Below are positions 17,748 to 26,218 of a stretch of 64,000 nt of DNA, piece after piece. The stretch is taken from assembly GCF_032598785.1 (NCBI RefSeq), contig NZ_CP102984.1. One strand, 5' to 3'. A program made the translations under genes and the position numbers. Numbering within the stretch: position 1 is the first letter of the stretch; every line of letters starts with the position of its first letter. Below the pieces are notes generated by a model, which saw only the letters and a list, made by a program, of their open reading frames with translations, ran no database searches and had not been told where the DNA came from. This DNA is from Terrisporobacter petrolearius. GTDB lineage: Bacteria > Bacillota > Clostridia > Peptostreptococcales > Peptostreptococcaceae.

Positions 17748-18974
17748 TTAATTTTTATTTGTAAACTTATCTTTATTTCTATTAGGCTTTCTACCACCCC
17801 TATTATTTCTTTTATCTACTACAGTTACATCCTCTGCACTAGATACAAAACTATGATTTTCTACAACTTCAATCTTTTTATTTATAAGTTTTTCTATAGC
17901 CTTGTAAAGATTTCTTTCTTCTATTGAGCAAAACGCTGTTGCTCTACCACTTCTTCCCGCTCTTCCTGTTCTTCCAATTCTATGAACATAAGTCTCTGCA
18001 ACCTCTGGTAAATCATAATTTATTACAAAGGGTAGTTCATCAATATCAATTCCTCTTGCTGCTATATCAGTTGCTACCAATACTCTAATCTTACCTTCTT
18101 TAAATTCATTTAATGCTAGTTGTCTTGCATTTTGAGATTTGTTACCATGTATGGCAGCCGCACTTATTGATGATGATATTAGATCTTTTGTTATTTTATT
18201 TGCTCCATGTTTTGTTCTGGAAAATACAAGTACAGATTCTTTTGGATTATTTTTTAATAATTCTATAAGTAACTTGGTCTTTTGTTTTTTACTCACAAAG
18301 TAAATATTTTGTTCAACCATCTCAGTTGTTGATGATACTGGCGCAACTTCCACCTTAACTGGATTTTTAAATATTGAATCTGCTAATTTTGATATTTCTT
18401 TTGGCATAGTAGCAGAGAAAAATATATTTTGCCTAACCTTTGGAAGGTGACTAATTATTCTTTTTACATCATGTATCATGCCCATATCTAACATACTATC
18501 AGCTTCATCTAAAACAAAGTGTTTAACATCATTTAATTTTAAGAATTTTTGATTGTATAAATCAAGCATTCTACCTGGAGTAGCTATTAGTATATCTACA
18601 CCTTCTTTTAATGCTTTAACTTGAGGGTTTTGAGATACTCCTCCGAATATAACCAAGCTTTTTATATTTGTATGTCTTGCATAAGCGATAAAGTTTTCTT
18701 CTATTTGTATAGCTAATTCTCTTGTCGGTGCTAGTATTACTGCTTTTATAGTTCTTTTGCCTTTTAGTGATTTTTTATCATTATATATTTGTTGTATTAT
18801 AGGAATTGCAAAAGCTGCTGTTTTACCCGTACCAGTCTGCGCGCATCCTAGTAAATCTCTACCTTCTAATAATGGTGTTATTGATTTTGATTGTATTGGT
18901 GTTGGCTTTATATATCCTTCTTCTTTTAGCGCCTTTTGTATTGGCCTAATTATGTCTAAGTCTGTAAATTGCAT
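17748..18974 (-). CDS. DEAD-box ATP-dependent RNA helicase (RhlE/CshA type)
   Basis: The 408-residue protein carries all core motifs: the Q-motif region PTPIQSKSI, motif I AQTGTGKTAA, Ia PTRELA, motif II VLDEADSM, motif III FFSATMP, motif IV VLVFSRTK and motif VI HRIGRTGRAG. The C-terminal tail is short, basic and Asn/Arg/Lys-rich. Such helicases unwind short RNA duplexes in ribosome assembly, cold adaptation and mRNA decay. AAGGAG precedes the ATG at 18974. It is monocistronic between two terminators. Confidence 0.93.
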   Translation of the reverse strand: MQFTDLDIIRPIQKALKEEGYIKPTPIQSKSITPLLEGRDLLGCAQTGTGKTAAFAIPIIQQIYNDKKSLKGKRTIKAVILAPTRELAIQIEENFIAYARHTNIKSLVIFGGVSQNPQVKALKEGVDILIATPGRMLDLYNQKFLKLNDVKHFVLDEADSMLDMGMIHDVKRIISHLPKVRQNIFFSATMPKEISKLADSIFKNPVKVEVAPVSSTTEMVEQNIYFVSKKQKTKLLIELLKNNPKESVLVFSRTKHGANKITKDLISSSISAAAIHGNKSQNARQLALNEFKEGKIRVLVATDIAARGIDIDELPFVINYDLPEVAETYVHRIGRTGRAGRSGRATAFCSIEERNLYKAIEKLINKKIEVVENHSFVSSAEDVTVVDKRNNRGGRKPNRNKDKFTNKN

Positions 18975-19029
18975 TTATTTCTCCTTTTTGTTTCCTTTTA
19001 TATCAATCTAAATTGTTTACAAAATAAAA

Positions 19030-19078
19030 ATAAACACTTTCCATGCTAGTTAATATCTAAACATAAAAAGTGTTTATC
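19030..19078 (-). terminator. Terminator at the end of the HNH remnant
   Basis: The 11-bp repeat ATAAACACTTT (19030-19040) pairs perfectly with 19068-19078 across a 27-base loop, and the minus strand continues TTTTTATTTTG. It probably ended the now-broken HNH gene. Confidence 0.6.
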
Positions 19079-19136
19079 TTTTATATTATACATCATATCT
19101 TTTAAAATAACGATACATTTATTATTTACTACTTAA

Positions 19137-19689
19137 TTATTTCAGTTTATTTTCTAAATTCTTTCTTCTATTATCTAATGGATTTAAGTTTATATGATGA
19201 ACTCTTTCTTCTTCACTAGGTTTCATTATTACATCTTCCATATATACCTTACCACTTGGAGTATGGGCTATTACCCTAGGCTGATTATAACCTTTTGAAT
19301 ATACCCATGTATACCTCTTATTTATTACTCTATCTAAATCTTTAACTGATACTAATGCCTTTGCTTGTGGCTTTCCATATCAATCTTTTAGTATTATAGC
19401 TATTGTTTCATCGTCTATATTTTCATATTCATTTTTTTCTCTTTGGTTAACAAGCTCTAAATTAGATTTTCTATTATCTAGTGTATCTCCATTTATATGT
19501 CTAATTGGGGCCGATGACACCGTATCTAATATTACTGATTGAATATTTCTTTTAGTGCTTTTCTAAATCTTCTGTATCTATTTTAGCTATTAGCTCAGAA
19601 TCATTCTTTTTAAGTATTGTTATGTTAGTAACTGAACTTTGAATCTCATAATTATTCTTTGTTGTTTTATAATTATTTATGGTAATCAC
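19137..19689 (-). pseudogene. HNH endonuclease-like protein, broken
   Basis: Translated on the minus strand in pieces, this region gives two homing-endonuclease-like HNH modules: HINGDTLDNRKSNLELVNQ and, further on, VHHINLNPLDNRRKNLENK, with a strand-rich segment GKVYMEDVIMKPSEE between them. The likely start is GTG 19689 behind AGAGG. There is at least one frameshift near 19550-19580 and an in-frame TGA near 19380, where related frames would have Trp, so no functional product is expected. Similar free-standing HNH genes are usual in phages, group I introns and mobile islands, which fits the accessory nature of this segment. Confidence 0.75.
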
Positions 19690-19745
19690 CTCTATAAAAA
19701 AAAATAATAGATATGTTTTAAAAACAGAAATTTAAAATAAAAATA

Positions 19746-19795
19746 AAAAAGATATAAGATAGTTGATAAATTACTACTAAATCCTATATCTTTTT
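19746..19795. terminator. Bidirectional terminator-like hairpin
   Basis: AAAAAGATATA at 19746-19756 pairs perfectly with TATATCTTTTT at 19785-19795, so either strand ends in a T run. No intact gene faces it directly. Confidence 0.5.
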
Positions 19796-19827
19796 GAACA
19801 TGCAAATTAATTTTCAATTATTCTCAA

Positions 19828-19880
19828 AAATCGAGATATAAAAATTTTTTTTATTATATATTCATTTAAATCGAGATATA
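19828..19880. repeat. Two direct copies of AAATCGAGATATA
   Basis: The 13-bp sequence occurs at 19828-19840 and 19868-19880, exactly 40 bp apart and about 50 bp from copy A of the 23-bp repeat. Short direct repeats near an attachment core are the usual form of integrase arm-type sites. That reading is inference. Confidence 0.5.
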
Positions 19881-19905
19881 TTACAGGTTTAATTCTATAT
19901 GAAAG

Positions 19906-19931
19906 AAGTATTGATTTTTTAATCAATACTT
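19906..19931. terminator. Hairpin next to 23-bp repeat copy A
   Basis: AAGTATTGATT (19906-19916) pairs perfectly with 19921-19931 and is followed on the plus strand by the T run that opens the 23-bp repeat. The other copy of the repeat has a hairpin of different sequence in the same place. Confidence 0.5.
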
Positions 19932-19953
19932 TTTCGTGGATTTCAATGGTGGA
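19931..19953 (-). repeat. 23-bp direct repeat, copy A (attachment-site-like, tmRNA 3' end)
   Basis: This sequence is identical to 24212-24234. On the minus strand it begins with TCCACCA, and the bases before it read CGTC, so that CGTCTCCACCA matches the 3' acceptor end typical of Firmicute tmRNA (ssrA). No other part of a tmRNA is present. Integrative elements commonly use the ssrA 3' end as attachment site, so this is a plausible att remnant. Confidence 0.6.
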
Positions 19954-20150
19954 GACGAATTGTAGAAATACTACCCAAGATTAATTCTCTACAAATATTT
20001 GAGCAAAGCTTTGTCTCATCTTAATAATTATTTTTATAATAACTTACCTCTAGACTAAATTTATATCCATAAATGTAAGTATTATAACAAAGTATCCAAC
20101 AATCACTCCAGCAGAATCAATTTCAATAACACTTTAAATCAAGGTCTGTG

Positions 20151-21059
20151 TTATATACTATCATTCAATGAAAAGTTAGCGGATGATAATATCTCAACAA
20201 ATTTTGCAGAAGCTAATGAAAGTGGAACACCCTTTAAATAACAAACACCAATACTTCTACTTGGTATTTCTTCTAAAATATTAACCTCATATAATAACCC
20301 CTTTTCTAAATAATGCCTTGAAAACTCCTTTACTACACAAGCAATCCCTAAATTTATCTTTGCAAACTCCAATAGTAAATCAAAAGATCCAAGTTCAAAC
20401 TCTGGAGAAATTTTTATACCTTTTGATGTCATGAACTTTTCTACATACTTTCTTGAATTTGAATTAGGTTCTAGGAATATTAAAGGATATTTCACCATTT
20501 CTTCTAATGAAATTTTCTCCTTTGATAAATCCTTATACTTCTCTCCACAAACAAAAATATCTCTAACCTCTCTACAAGGTCTTAATTCTAATGAATGATC
20601 ATCAATTGGAAAATTACAAATTGCAATATTAATTTCTCCTGACTTAATTAAGGCACAAAGTTCTAAGGTAGTGCCATTTATAATCTTAAACTTAATATTA
20701 GGATATCTATTATGAAAAAACTCTAAATATGGTATTAGAAAATACTTAGATATAGTATCTCCTACCCCAATCTTTAACTCTCCCGCAGTTAAATCTTTAA
20801 ATTCTAATATTTTCTCTTCTCCAGCATTGATTAAATTAATTGCTGAATTTACATATTCAAATAAAAGGCTCCCCTCATTAGTTAAGGATACCCCCCTATG
20901 TGTTCTATTGAAAAGTCTAATATCTAGTTCTCCTTCTAATTGCATTATAGCTTGGCTCACTGCTGGCTGCGTCATGTAAAGCTCCTTTGATGCCTTTGAA
21001 AAGCTTTTACTTTTTCCTACCTGACAAAACACCTTATATAAATCTAATTTAGTAATCAT
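20151..21059 (-). CDS. LysR-family transcriptional regulator, divergent from the CofE-like gene
   Basis: The 302-residue protein has the LysR winged-helix DNA-binding domain in residues 1-60 (FSKASKELYMTQPAVSQAIMQLE, LFNRTHRGVSLT), a linker helix, and the periplasmic-binding-protein-like effector domain from about 90 (ELKIGVGDTISKYFLIPYL). It faces away from the CofE-like gene with about 118 bases between the starts. Two 15-bp repeats in that gap are probable binding sites, so it is expected to control the CofE-like gene and itself. The effector is unknown. Confidence 0.9.
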   Translation of the reverse strand: MITKLDLYKVFCQVGKSKSFSKASKELYMTQPAVSQAIMQLEGELDIRLFNRTHRGVSLTNEGSLLFEYVNSAINLINAGEEKILEFKDLTAGELKIGVGDTISKYFLIPYLEFFHNRYPNIKFKIINGTTLELCALIKSGEINIAICNFPIDDHSLELRPCREVRDIFVCGEKYKDLSKEKISLEEMVKYPLIFLEPNSNSRKYVEKFMTSKGIKISPEFELGSFDLLLEFAKINLGIACVVKEFSRHYLEKGLLYEVNILEEIPSRSIGVCYLKGVPLSLASAKFVEILSSANFSLNDSI

Positions 21060-21069
21060 ATAAGCACTC

Positions 21070-21115
21070 CTTATATCATGTATTCATTCTATTTATTTTA
21101 CTTATATCATTTATT
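21070..21115. promoter_or_regulatory. Tandem 15-bp repeats, probable LysR operator
   Basis: CTTATATCATGTATT (21070-21084) and CTTATATCATTTATT (21101-21115) differ by one base and are 31 bp apart, about three helical turns. They lie in the gap between divergent genes, where LysR regulators normally bind. Confidence 0.55.
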
Positions 21116-21177
21116 GGTGTATATTACAATAGTACGAAATATTTAAAATTAAATTTAAATTGTTGGGAGAGATTATT

Positions 21178-22368
21178 TTGGAAAGAGTTATTGGTACAGT
21201 TGTTAGAGGACTTCGTTGCCCAATCATTAAAGAAGGCGATAAAATCGAGGATATAGTTGTGGAAAGTGTACTTAAAGCGTCAGAAGTGGAAGGCTTTACT
21301 ATAAATGATAAGGACATAGTTACTGTAACTGAATCAGTAGTTGCACGTGCTCAAGGAAATTACGCTTCTATAGATAATATCGCTAAAGATGTTAAATCTA
21401 AATTTGGTGACGATACTATTGGTGTAATATTCCCTATCTTAAGTCGTAACCGTTTCGCAATCTGCCTTCGTGGTATAGCAAAGGAAGCTAAGAAAATAGT
21501 ATTAATGTTAAGCTATCCATCTGATGAAGTTGGAAATCATCTAGTTGACTTAGATGTGTTAGATGATAAGGGAGTTAATCCTTGGACAGATGTTTTAACA
21601 GAGCAAGAATTCCGTAATCTGTTTGGGTATAATAAACATACTTTCACAGGTGTTGATTACATTGATTATTATAAATCTTTAATCCAAGAATATGGTGTTG
21701 AATGCGAAGTAATATTCTCAAACAATCCTAAAACTATCTTAAATTATACAAAGAACGTTCTTACTTGTGATATTCATACAAGATTTAGAACTAAGAAAAT
21801 TTTAAAAGCAAATGGTGTAGAAAAGATTTATAGTCTTGATGATATATTATGTGAATCTATTGATGGAAGTGGATGTAATGAAGCTTATGGATTACTAGGT
21901 TCAAACAAATCAACAGAAGAAACTGTTAAGCTTTTCCCTCATAACTGTCAACCTATCGTTGATAATATACAAACTATTCTTAAAGAGAAAACAGGAAAAG
22001 ATGTTGAGGTTATGATTTATGGAGATGGAGCTTTCAAGGATCCAGTGGGTAAGATTTGGGAACTTGCTGACCCAGTTGTTTCACCAGCTTATACATCAGG
22101 CTTAAATGGTACTCCAAATGAAATAAAATTAAAGTATCTTGCTGATAATAACTTCGCTGATTTAAAAGGTGAAGAACTTAAGAAGGCAATATCAGAATAT
22201 ATTAAAAATAAGGAATCAGATTTAGTTGGAAATATGGAATCACAAGGTACTACTCCAAGAAGACTTACTGACCTTATTGGATCATTATCTGATTTAACTT
22301 CAGGAAGTGGAGATAAGGGAACTCCTATTATATTCATCCAAGGTTATTTCGATAATTACACAAAGTAA
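21178..22368 (+). CDS. CofE-like coenzyme F420-0:L-glutamate ligase family protein
   Basis: TTG 21178 is chosen since GGGAGAG lies 6 bases before it; another TTG at 21160 has no such site. The 396-residue protein shows the CofE-family features VVRGLRCPIIKEGDKI, ITxxSVVARAQG-like VTESVVARAQGNYA, the strand segment IGVIFPILSRNRFAICLRGIA and, late, MIYGDGAFKDPVGKIWELADP. CofE adds glutamates to F420 through gamma-linkage. Clostridia are not known to make F420, and no other F420 gene is here, so it more likely glutamylates another acceptor. It is longer than archaeal CofE (~250 residues). It is monocistronic, with its terminator interrupted by an insertion sequence. Confidence 0.82.
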   Translation: MERVIGTVVRGLRCPIIKEGDKIEDIVVESVLKASEVEGFTINDKDIVTVTESVVARAQGNYASIDNIAKDVKSKFGDDTIGVIFPILSRNRFAICLRGIAKEAKKIVLMLSYPSDEVGNHLVDLDVLDDKGVNPWTDVLTEQEFRNLFGYNKHTFTGVDYIDYYKSLIQEYGVECEVIFSNNPKTILNYTKNVLTCDIHTRFRTKKILKANGVEKIYSLDDILCESIDGSGCNEAYGLLGSNKSTEETVKLFPHNCQPIVDNIQTILKEKTGKDVEVMIYGDGAFKDPVGKIWELADPVVSPAYTSGLNGTPNEIKLKYLADNNFADLKGEELKKAISEYIKNKESDLVGNMESQGTTPRRLTDLIGSLSDLTSGSGDKGTPIIFIQGYFDNYTK

Positions 22369-22399
22369 TAACTAAAAAAAGTGCTGCCACTTCAGCAGA

Positions 22400-23869
22400 G
22401 AGTGTGTGAAAAAAACTCTGTAAATAACAAAATTCAACAGCTTTCTATGATAATATTTAATTATTATAGGAGGCTGTTTTATTATGGGAAAAAGAAAACA
22501 AAAGCTTAGCGAAGGAAAAAGAAATATCATAGCAAATTTAATTGAAGAGTATGATATTCAAAGCGCTGAAGATATACAAGAAGCCTTAAAAGATCTACTT
22601 GGCGGAACTATAGAGAGCATGCTTAAGGCGGAGCTAGATAATCACTTAGGGTATGAACCTTATGAAAGAACTGAATCTAGTAATTCACGTAACGGTAGTA
22701 AGCCTAAAATGGTTAGAAGCCAATATGGTGAATTTGAAATTGATGTACCACAAGACCGCGAAAATACTTTTGAGCCACAGTTAGTAAAAAAAAGACAAAA
22801 AGACATTTCAAGTATCGAACAAAAAATAATTTCTATGTATGCTAGAGGGCTATCAACTCGTCAAATCTCAGATCAAATTGATGATATATATGGATTTGAA
22901 GTTAGCGAAGGTATGGTCTCTGATATAACCGATAGGTTACTTCCTGAAATAAAAGATTGGCAACAGCGTCCGCTGAGTGAGGTTTATCCTATAATATTTA
23001 TTGATGCTGTTCATTTTTCGGTGAGAGATAATCATGTAATTAAAAAACTAGCAGCGTATATTATCCTTGGGGTGAATGAAAATGGTAAAAAAGAGGTTCT
23101 AAGTATTCAAATTGGTCAAAATGAAAGCAGTAAATATTGGTTAGGAATTTTAAATGAATTAAAAAATAGAGGTGTTAAAGATATTTTAATACTTTGTGCG
23201 GATGGACTTACAGGTATAAAAGATTCAATTAATGTAGCCTTTCCAAATACAGAATACCAAAGATGTATAGTTCATCAAGTGCGTAACACTTTAAAACATG
23301 TATCAGATAAAGATAAAAAAGAATTTGCAAAGGATTTAAAATCAATTTATCATGCTTCAAATGAAGAACAAGGACATGAGATTATGCTTAGTGTAACAGA
23401 AAAATGGCAAAATCATTATCCAAATGCCATGAAAAGTTGGTCAACTAACTGGGATGCTATTTGTCCAATTTTTAAATTTTCTGCAGACGTTCGTAAAGTT
23501 ATATATACAACTAATGCAATTGAAAGTCTCAATAGTAGCTATCGCCGTTTAAATCGTCAACGTAGCGTTTTTCCAAGTGATGTATCATTACTTAAAGCAT
23601 TGTATTTAGCTACTTTTGAAGCAACAAAAAAATGGACCTTACCCCTTAGAAATTGGGGCAAAGTTTATGGTGAATTATCAATAATGTATGAAGGAAGACT
23701 TATTTAAAAAACAAATTATTTCTAAAAAAAACACCTTTTTACAAGGTGTACTTGACATGCAATTAAATTGGAATTACATTCAAATTAAGGCATGGATACA
23801 TAATTTTCATATCCATGCCTTAATAAACTTATCATAGAAAGCTATTTACAGAAAAAACTTCACAGTCTC
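22400..23869 (+). mobile_element. Complete IS256-family insertion sequence, 1470 bp
   Basis: The element has imperfect 27-bp terminal inverted repeats: the left end begins GAGTGTGTGAA and ends CTGTAAATA, and the complement of the right end begins GAGACTGTGAA and ends CTGTAAATA. It is flanked by perfect 8-bp duplications, TCAGCAGA at 22392-22399 and 23870-23877, the size IS256 elements generate. It holds one transposase gene and appears intact and recent. Confidence 0.92.
22484..23707 (+). CDS. IS256-family (mutator-type) transposase
   Basis: The 407-residue protein has the DDE transposase core of the mutator family. The first aspartate lies in FIDAVHFSVRD, the second in CADGLTGIKDSI, followed by CIVHQVRNTLKHV, and the conserved C-terminal YTTNAIESLNSSYRR carries the acidic residue. 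The N-terminal DNA-binding region includes GYEPYERTESSNSRNGSKPK. It starts at ATG 22484 behind AGGAGG and is nearly full length, so it is likely active. Confidence 0.95.
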   Translation: MGKRKQKLSEGKRNIIANLIEEYDIQSAEDIQEALKDLLGGTIESMLKAELDNHLGYEPYERTESSNSRNGSKPKMVRSQYGEFEIDVPQDRENTFEPQLVKKRQKDISSIEQKIISMYARGLSTRQISDQIDDIYGFEVSEGMVSDITDRLLPEIKDWQQRPLSEVYPIIFIDAVHFSVRDNHVIKKLAAYIILGVNENGKKEVLSIQIGQNESSKYWLGILNELKNRGVKDILILCADGLTGIKDSINVAFPNTEYQRCIVHQVRNTLKHVSDKDKKEFAKDLKSIYHASNEEQGHEIMLSVTEKWQNHYPNAMKSWSTNWDAICPIFKFSADVRKVIYTTNAIESLNSSYRRLNRQRSVFPSDVSLLKALYLATFEATKKWTLPLRNWGKVYGELSIMYEGRLI

Positions 23870-24183
23870 TCAGCAGATTAAAAATCTGTTAGTGGTGGCC
23901 CTTTTTTAGTTATTCAAATAAGTAGCCGTACAAAGATTAGTATATTTCATATACCTGCTCCTTTACTTAATTAATTAACTAACTAAAGTGTATAATCAGC
24001 AGTTAATGTAACTAATTATCCCACGCAGTATATTACATTTCTACTATTTCTCATGGGTATTTGCACTCTGTAATATTTTTAAACTTTTTAGTTTTATAGA
24101 TATATTTACTACTTCCTAAGTCTATTCGATTAATACATCTGAGTATACCATATTTAATGCATATGTTAATTTTTTTACATTAA

Positions 24184-24215
24184 AAAACACATTGACAATA
24201 TTATCAATGTGTTTT
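24184..24215. terminator. Hairpin next to 23-bp repeat copy B
   Basis: AAAACACATTGA (24184-24195) pairs perfectly with 24204-24215. On the minus strand it is followed by T-rich sequence and could serve as terminator for the FMN dehydrogenase gene. Confidence 0.6.
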
Positions 24216-24234
24216 CGTGGATTTCAATGGTGGA
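24212..24234 (-). repeat. 23-bp direct repeat, copy B (attachment-site-like)
   Basis: This is identical to 19931-19953 and 4.28 kb away in the same orientation. The two copies bound the LysR-CofE-IS segment. Different sequence follows on either side of each copy, so it is not part of a longer duplication. Confidence 0.65.
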
Positions 24235-24261
24235 AATGAGTCGTATCGAACCCCTGTCCAC
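24228..24261 (-). other. tmRNA 3'-end-like fragment
   Basis: On the minus strand the bases read GTGGACAGGGGTTCGATA, then CGACTCATTTCCACCA. GGACAGGGGTTCGA and the terminal TCCACCA match the T-arm and acceptor end of clostridial tmRNA. The second half of the T-stem does not pair, and the rest of ssrA is absent because a protein gene ends 8 bases away. It is a fragment, probably left by integration at ssrA. Confidence 0.5.
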
Positions 24262-24268
24262 CTACTTA

Positions 24269-25285
24269 CTATCTATATATAACCTTCCCATCAATATCCC
24301 CAACAGTCTGACATCCAGTAAGTCTCATAGTAGCCTCAAACTCACCAACGATCTTCTTAACATACATCTCAACACCTTCTCTGCCACCACCAAAACTAGC
24401 AGTTACAAAAGGTCTTCCAATAAGAACACCATCAGCCCCAAGACCAATAAGCTTCACAACATCAACACCACTTCTAACACCACCATCAACAAGCACAGTT
24501 AACTTACCATCAACAGCCCCAGCAATAGCAGGTAACACATCAGCAGCACCTGGAGTACAGTCTAAAACTCTACCACCATGGTTAGAAACAACTATAGCAT
24601 CCACACCAGCTTCTACAGCAAGCATAGCATCTTCCACAGTCATTATACCCTTCACTATAAATGGTAGCTTAGTAGCAGCTTTTAGCTCTTTTAAAGCTTC
24701 CACATCCTTTGGTACAACAGCCTTCCCGTGCATAGATAAAGTCACAAGACCACATGCATCTACATCCACACCAACAGCAAAAGCTCCCGCTTCTTCAGCT
24801 AATTTTATTTTTTTTATTATGTCGTGGTTTTCCCAAGGTTTTATAAATACGATCCCTTGTCCATTATTTTCTTTTAATACATCTAAGTTATCCATTAAAA
24901 AAGAATCTACAGCAGTATCTCCAACCATTGGGAAGATTCCACTTTCTATACATCCTTCTACAACTGGAGTTATGTATTCTCTTTCACTTATTTTTCCACC
25001 CATGTTTAATGTAGTTCCTGTTATAGGAGCTGCAAATATTGGTGCTTTCATTTTCTTCCCAAATAATTCTACTGATGTATCTGGATTTGATACGTTATGT
25101 ATAACTCTCATGTTTATTTTAACATCTTGTAAACTTTTGAAGTTTTCTACAAATGCAGATCCAGTGTCTTTTCCACCCATTCCTGGTACTTCTCCTGCAC
25201 AAACTACTCCATTACAAGCTTTACAAACTCTACAACTTCCATTTAAGTTTTCTCTCGCTTCTTTTAGCATGTCTTTATAATTCAT
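24269..25285 (-). CDS. FMN-dependent alpha-hydroxy-acid dehydrogenase family protein
   Basis: ATG 25285 follows GGAGGGGG by 8 bases; the longer frame to 25306 is rejected. The 338-residue TIM barrel has the family's FMN and substrate residues: PIFAAPITG, lysine in LPFIVKGIMTVEDA, catalytic HGGR in VSNHGGRVLD, DGGVRSG and GADGVLIGRPF. An N-terminal CRVCKACNGVVC cysteine group is unusual for lactate oxidase and typical of a clostridial subgroup. It may oxidise a 2-hydroxy acid with an unknown acceptor; the exact substrate is not evident. It follows rnhB by 60 bases on the same strand. Confidence 0.87.
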   Translation of the reverse strand: MNYKDMLKEARENLNGSCRVCKACNGVVCAGEVPGMGGKDTGSAFVENFKSLQDVKINMRVIHNVSNPDTSVELFGKKMKAPIFAAPITGTTLNMGGKISEREYITPVVEGCIESGIFPMVGDTAVDSFLMDNLDVLKENNGQGIVFIKPWENHDIIKKIKLAEEAGAFAVGVDVDACGLVTLSMHGKAVVPKDVEALKELKAATKLPFIVKGIMTVEDAMLAVEAGVDAIVVSNHGGRVLDCTPGAADVLPAIAGAVDGKLTVLVDGGVRSGVDVVKLIGLGADGVLIGRPFVTASFGGGREGVEMYVKKIVGEFEATMRLTGCQTVGDIDGKVIYR

Positions 25286-25344
25286 TATTATGACCCCCTC
25301 CAACAATAATTTATCTTAATAATTCTTCCATTTATAATTATAGT

Positions 25345-26112
25345 CTATAAAACATTTTTAAGGAAACTTTTTCTATGTATTGGTGTTATACCATGTTTTT
25401 CTATAGCTTCGTAGTGTTCCTTTGTACCATATCCTTTGTTTGATTTAAATCCATACTCTGGGTATATTTCATCGTAGTCACACATCATTCTATCTCTTGT
25501 AACCTTCGCTAATATACTGGCAGCTCCTATAGATATGGATTTTGAATCACCTTTTATTATTGGATTTTGTTTTATATCAATCCCTGGTATAGTTACAGCA
25601 TCTACTAATAAATAGTCTGGTTGTTTTTTCATTGAGTTTAATGCTTTTTTCATTGCCATAAATGTGGCATTTAAAATATTGTAGTCGTCTATTTCTTCAT
25701 TGTCCACAATTCCTATTCCAAAGTCCAGTGCATGTTCTTTTATTATTTCGCATAACTCTTCTCTTTTGCTTTCTTTTACTTTTTTAGAGTCGTCTACTCC
25801 TTCTATTTTTGTGTTTGGTGGTAAAACAACTACAGCTGCAACTACTGGCCCAGCTAGTGGTCCTCTACCAACTTCGTCTATTCCACCTATGTATAAATAC
25901 CCTTTTGAGTATCCGTCATTTTCATATGTATTTATAAGTTCTAATCTTTCATCTTCTTTTCTTATGGCATCTAGTTTTTTTGCCAAAGATACAGCTAACT
26001 TTTGCACTGATTTTCTTTCATCATTTTTAAAAATATTTATATATTCTAAGTATTGTTCAACTTTTAAATTATCTACTATTTCTTTTATCTCTTTTACACT
26101 TTTGTTATTCAT
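25345..26112 (-). CDS. rnhB: Ribonuclease HII
   Basis: The 255-residue protein has the RNase HII core: the metal-binding D-E pair in GGIDEVGRGPLAGPVVAA, a further aspartate in DYLLVDAVTI, and the conserved SISIGAASILAKVTRDRMM and YGFKSNKGYGTKEH. It cuts RNA in RNA-DNA hybrids, including single ribonucleotides in DNA. The N-terminal ~70 residues form the helical extension usual in Firmicutes. It sits at the end of the conserved rplS-rbgA-rnhB neighbourhood, here with two genes inserted. Confidence 0.96.
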   Translation of the reverse strand: MNNKSVKEIKEIVDNLKVEQYLEYINIFKNDERKSVQKLAVSLAKKLDAIRKEDERLELINTYENDGYSKGYLYIGGIDEVGRGPLAGPVVAAVVVLPPNTKIEGVDDSKKVKESKREELCEIIKEHALDFGIGIVDNEEIDDYNILNATFMAMKKALNSMKKQPDYLLVDAVTIPGIDIKQNPIIKGDSKSISIGAASILAKVTRDRMMCDYDEIYPEYGFKSNKGYGTKEHYEAIEKHGITPIHRKSFLKNVL

Positions 26113-26218
26113 GGTAATCTCCTTAATATTTATTCAGTTTTATTATGTACTTACCTTTTATATTTTATCATATAATTCACCGCCTTCATATGACCAAGGA
26201 TTTACCTTCACAAAAAAG

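Larger units (their letters stand above)
19690..20150. other. Non-coding stretch with hairpins and attachment-like repeats
   Basis: No intact gene is visible. The stretch holds a bidirectional terminator-like hairpin, two copies of a 13-bp repeat and copy A of the 23-bp repeat (each listed separately). From 20000 to 20150 there is a fragment whose minus-strand reading, IEIDSAGVIVGYFVIILTF, looks like a membrane-protein scrap. Confidence 0.55.
22367..23914 (+). terminator. Terminator of the CofE-like gene, split by an IS element
   Basis: The left arm, AATAACTAAAAAAAG and on to 22399, begins at the stop codon. The right arm, 23878-23914, ends CCCTTTTTTAGTTATT. The outermost 13 bases pair perfectly and most of the inner part pairs too. 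The IS256-family element sits in the loop side of this hairpin, with TCAGCAGA on both sides. Removing the element and one copy of the duplication restores a long terminator. Confidence 0.75.
23878..24268. other. Intergenic DNA between IS element and FMN dehydrogenase
   Basis: After the right arm of the split terminator no gene is visible until the stop of the FMN dehydrogenase at 24269. The stretch ends with a hairpin, repeat copy B and a tmRNA 3'-end-like fragment (listed separately). Confidence 0.5.

Noticed and set aside
24228..24261. A functional tmRNA gene
   Set aside because: Only the 3' end of about 34 bases is present, the T-stem does not pair, and a protein gene ends 8 bases away.
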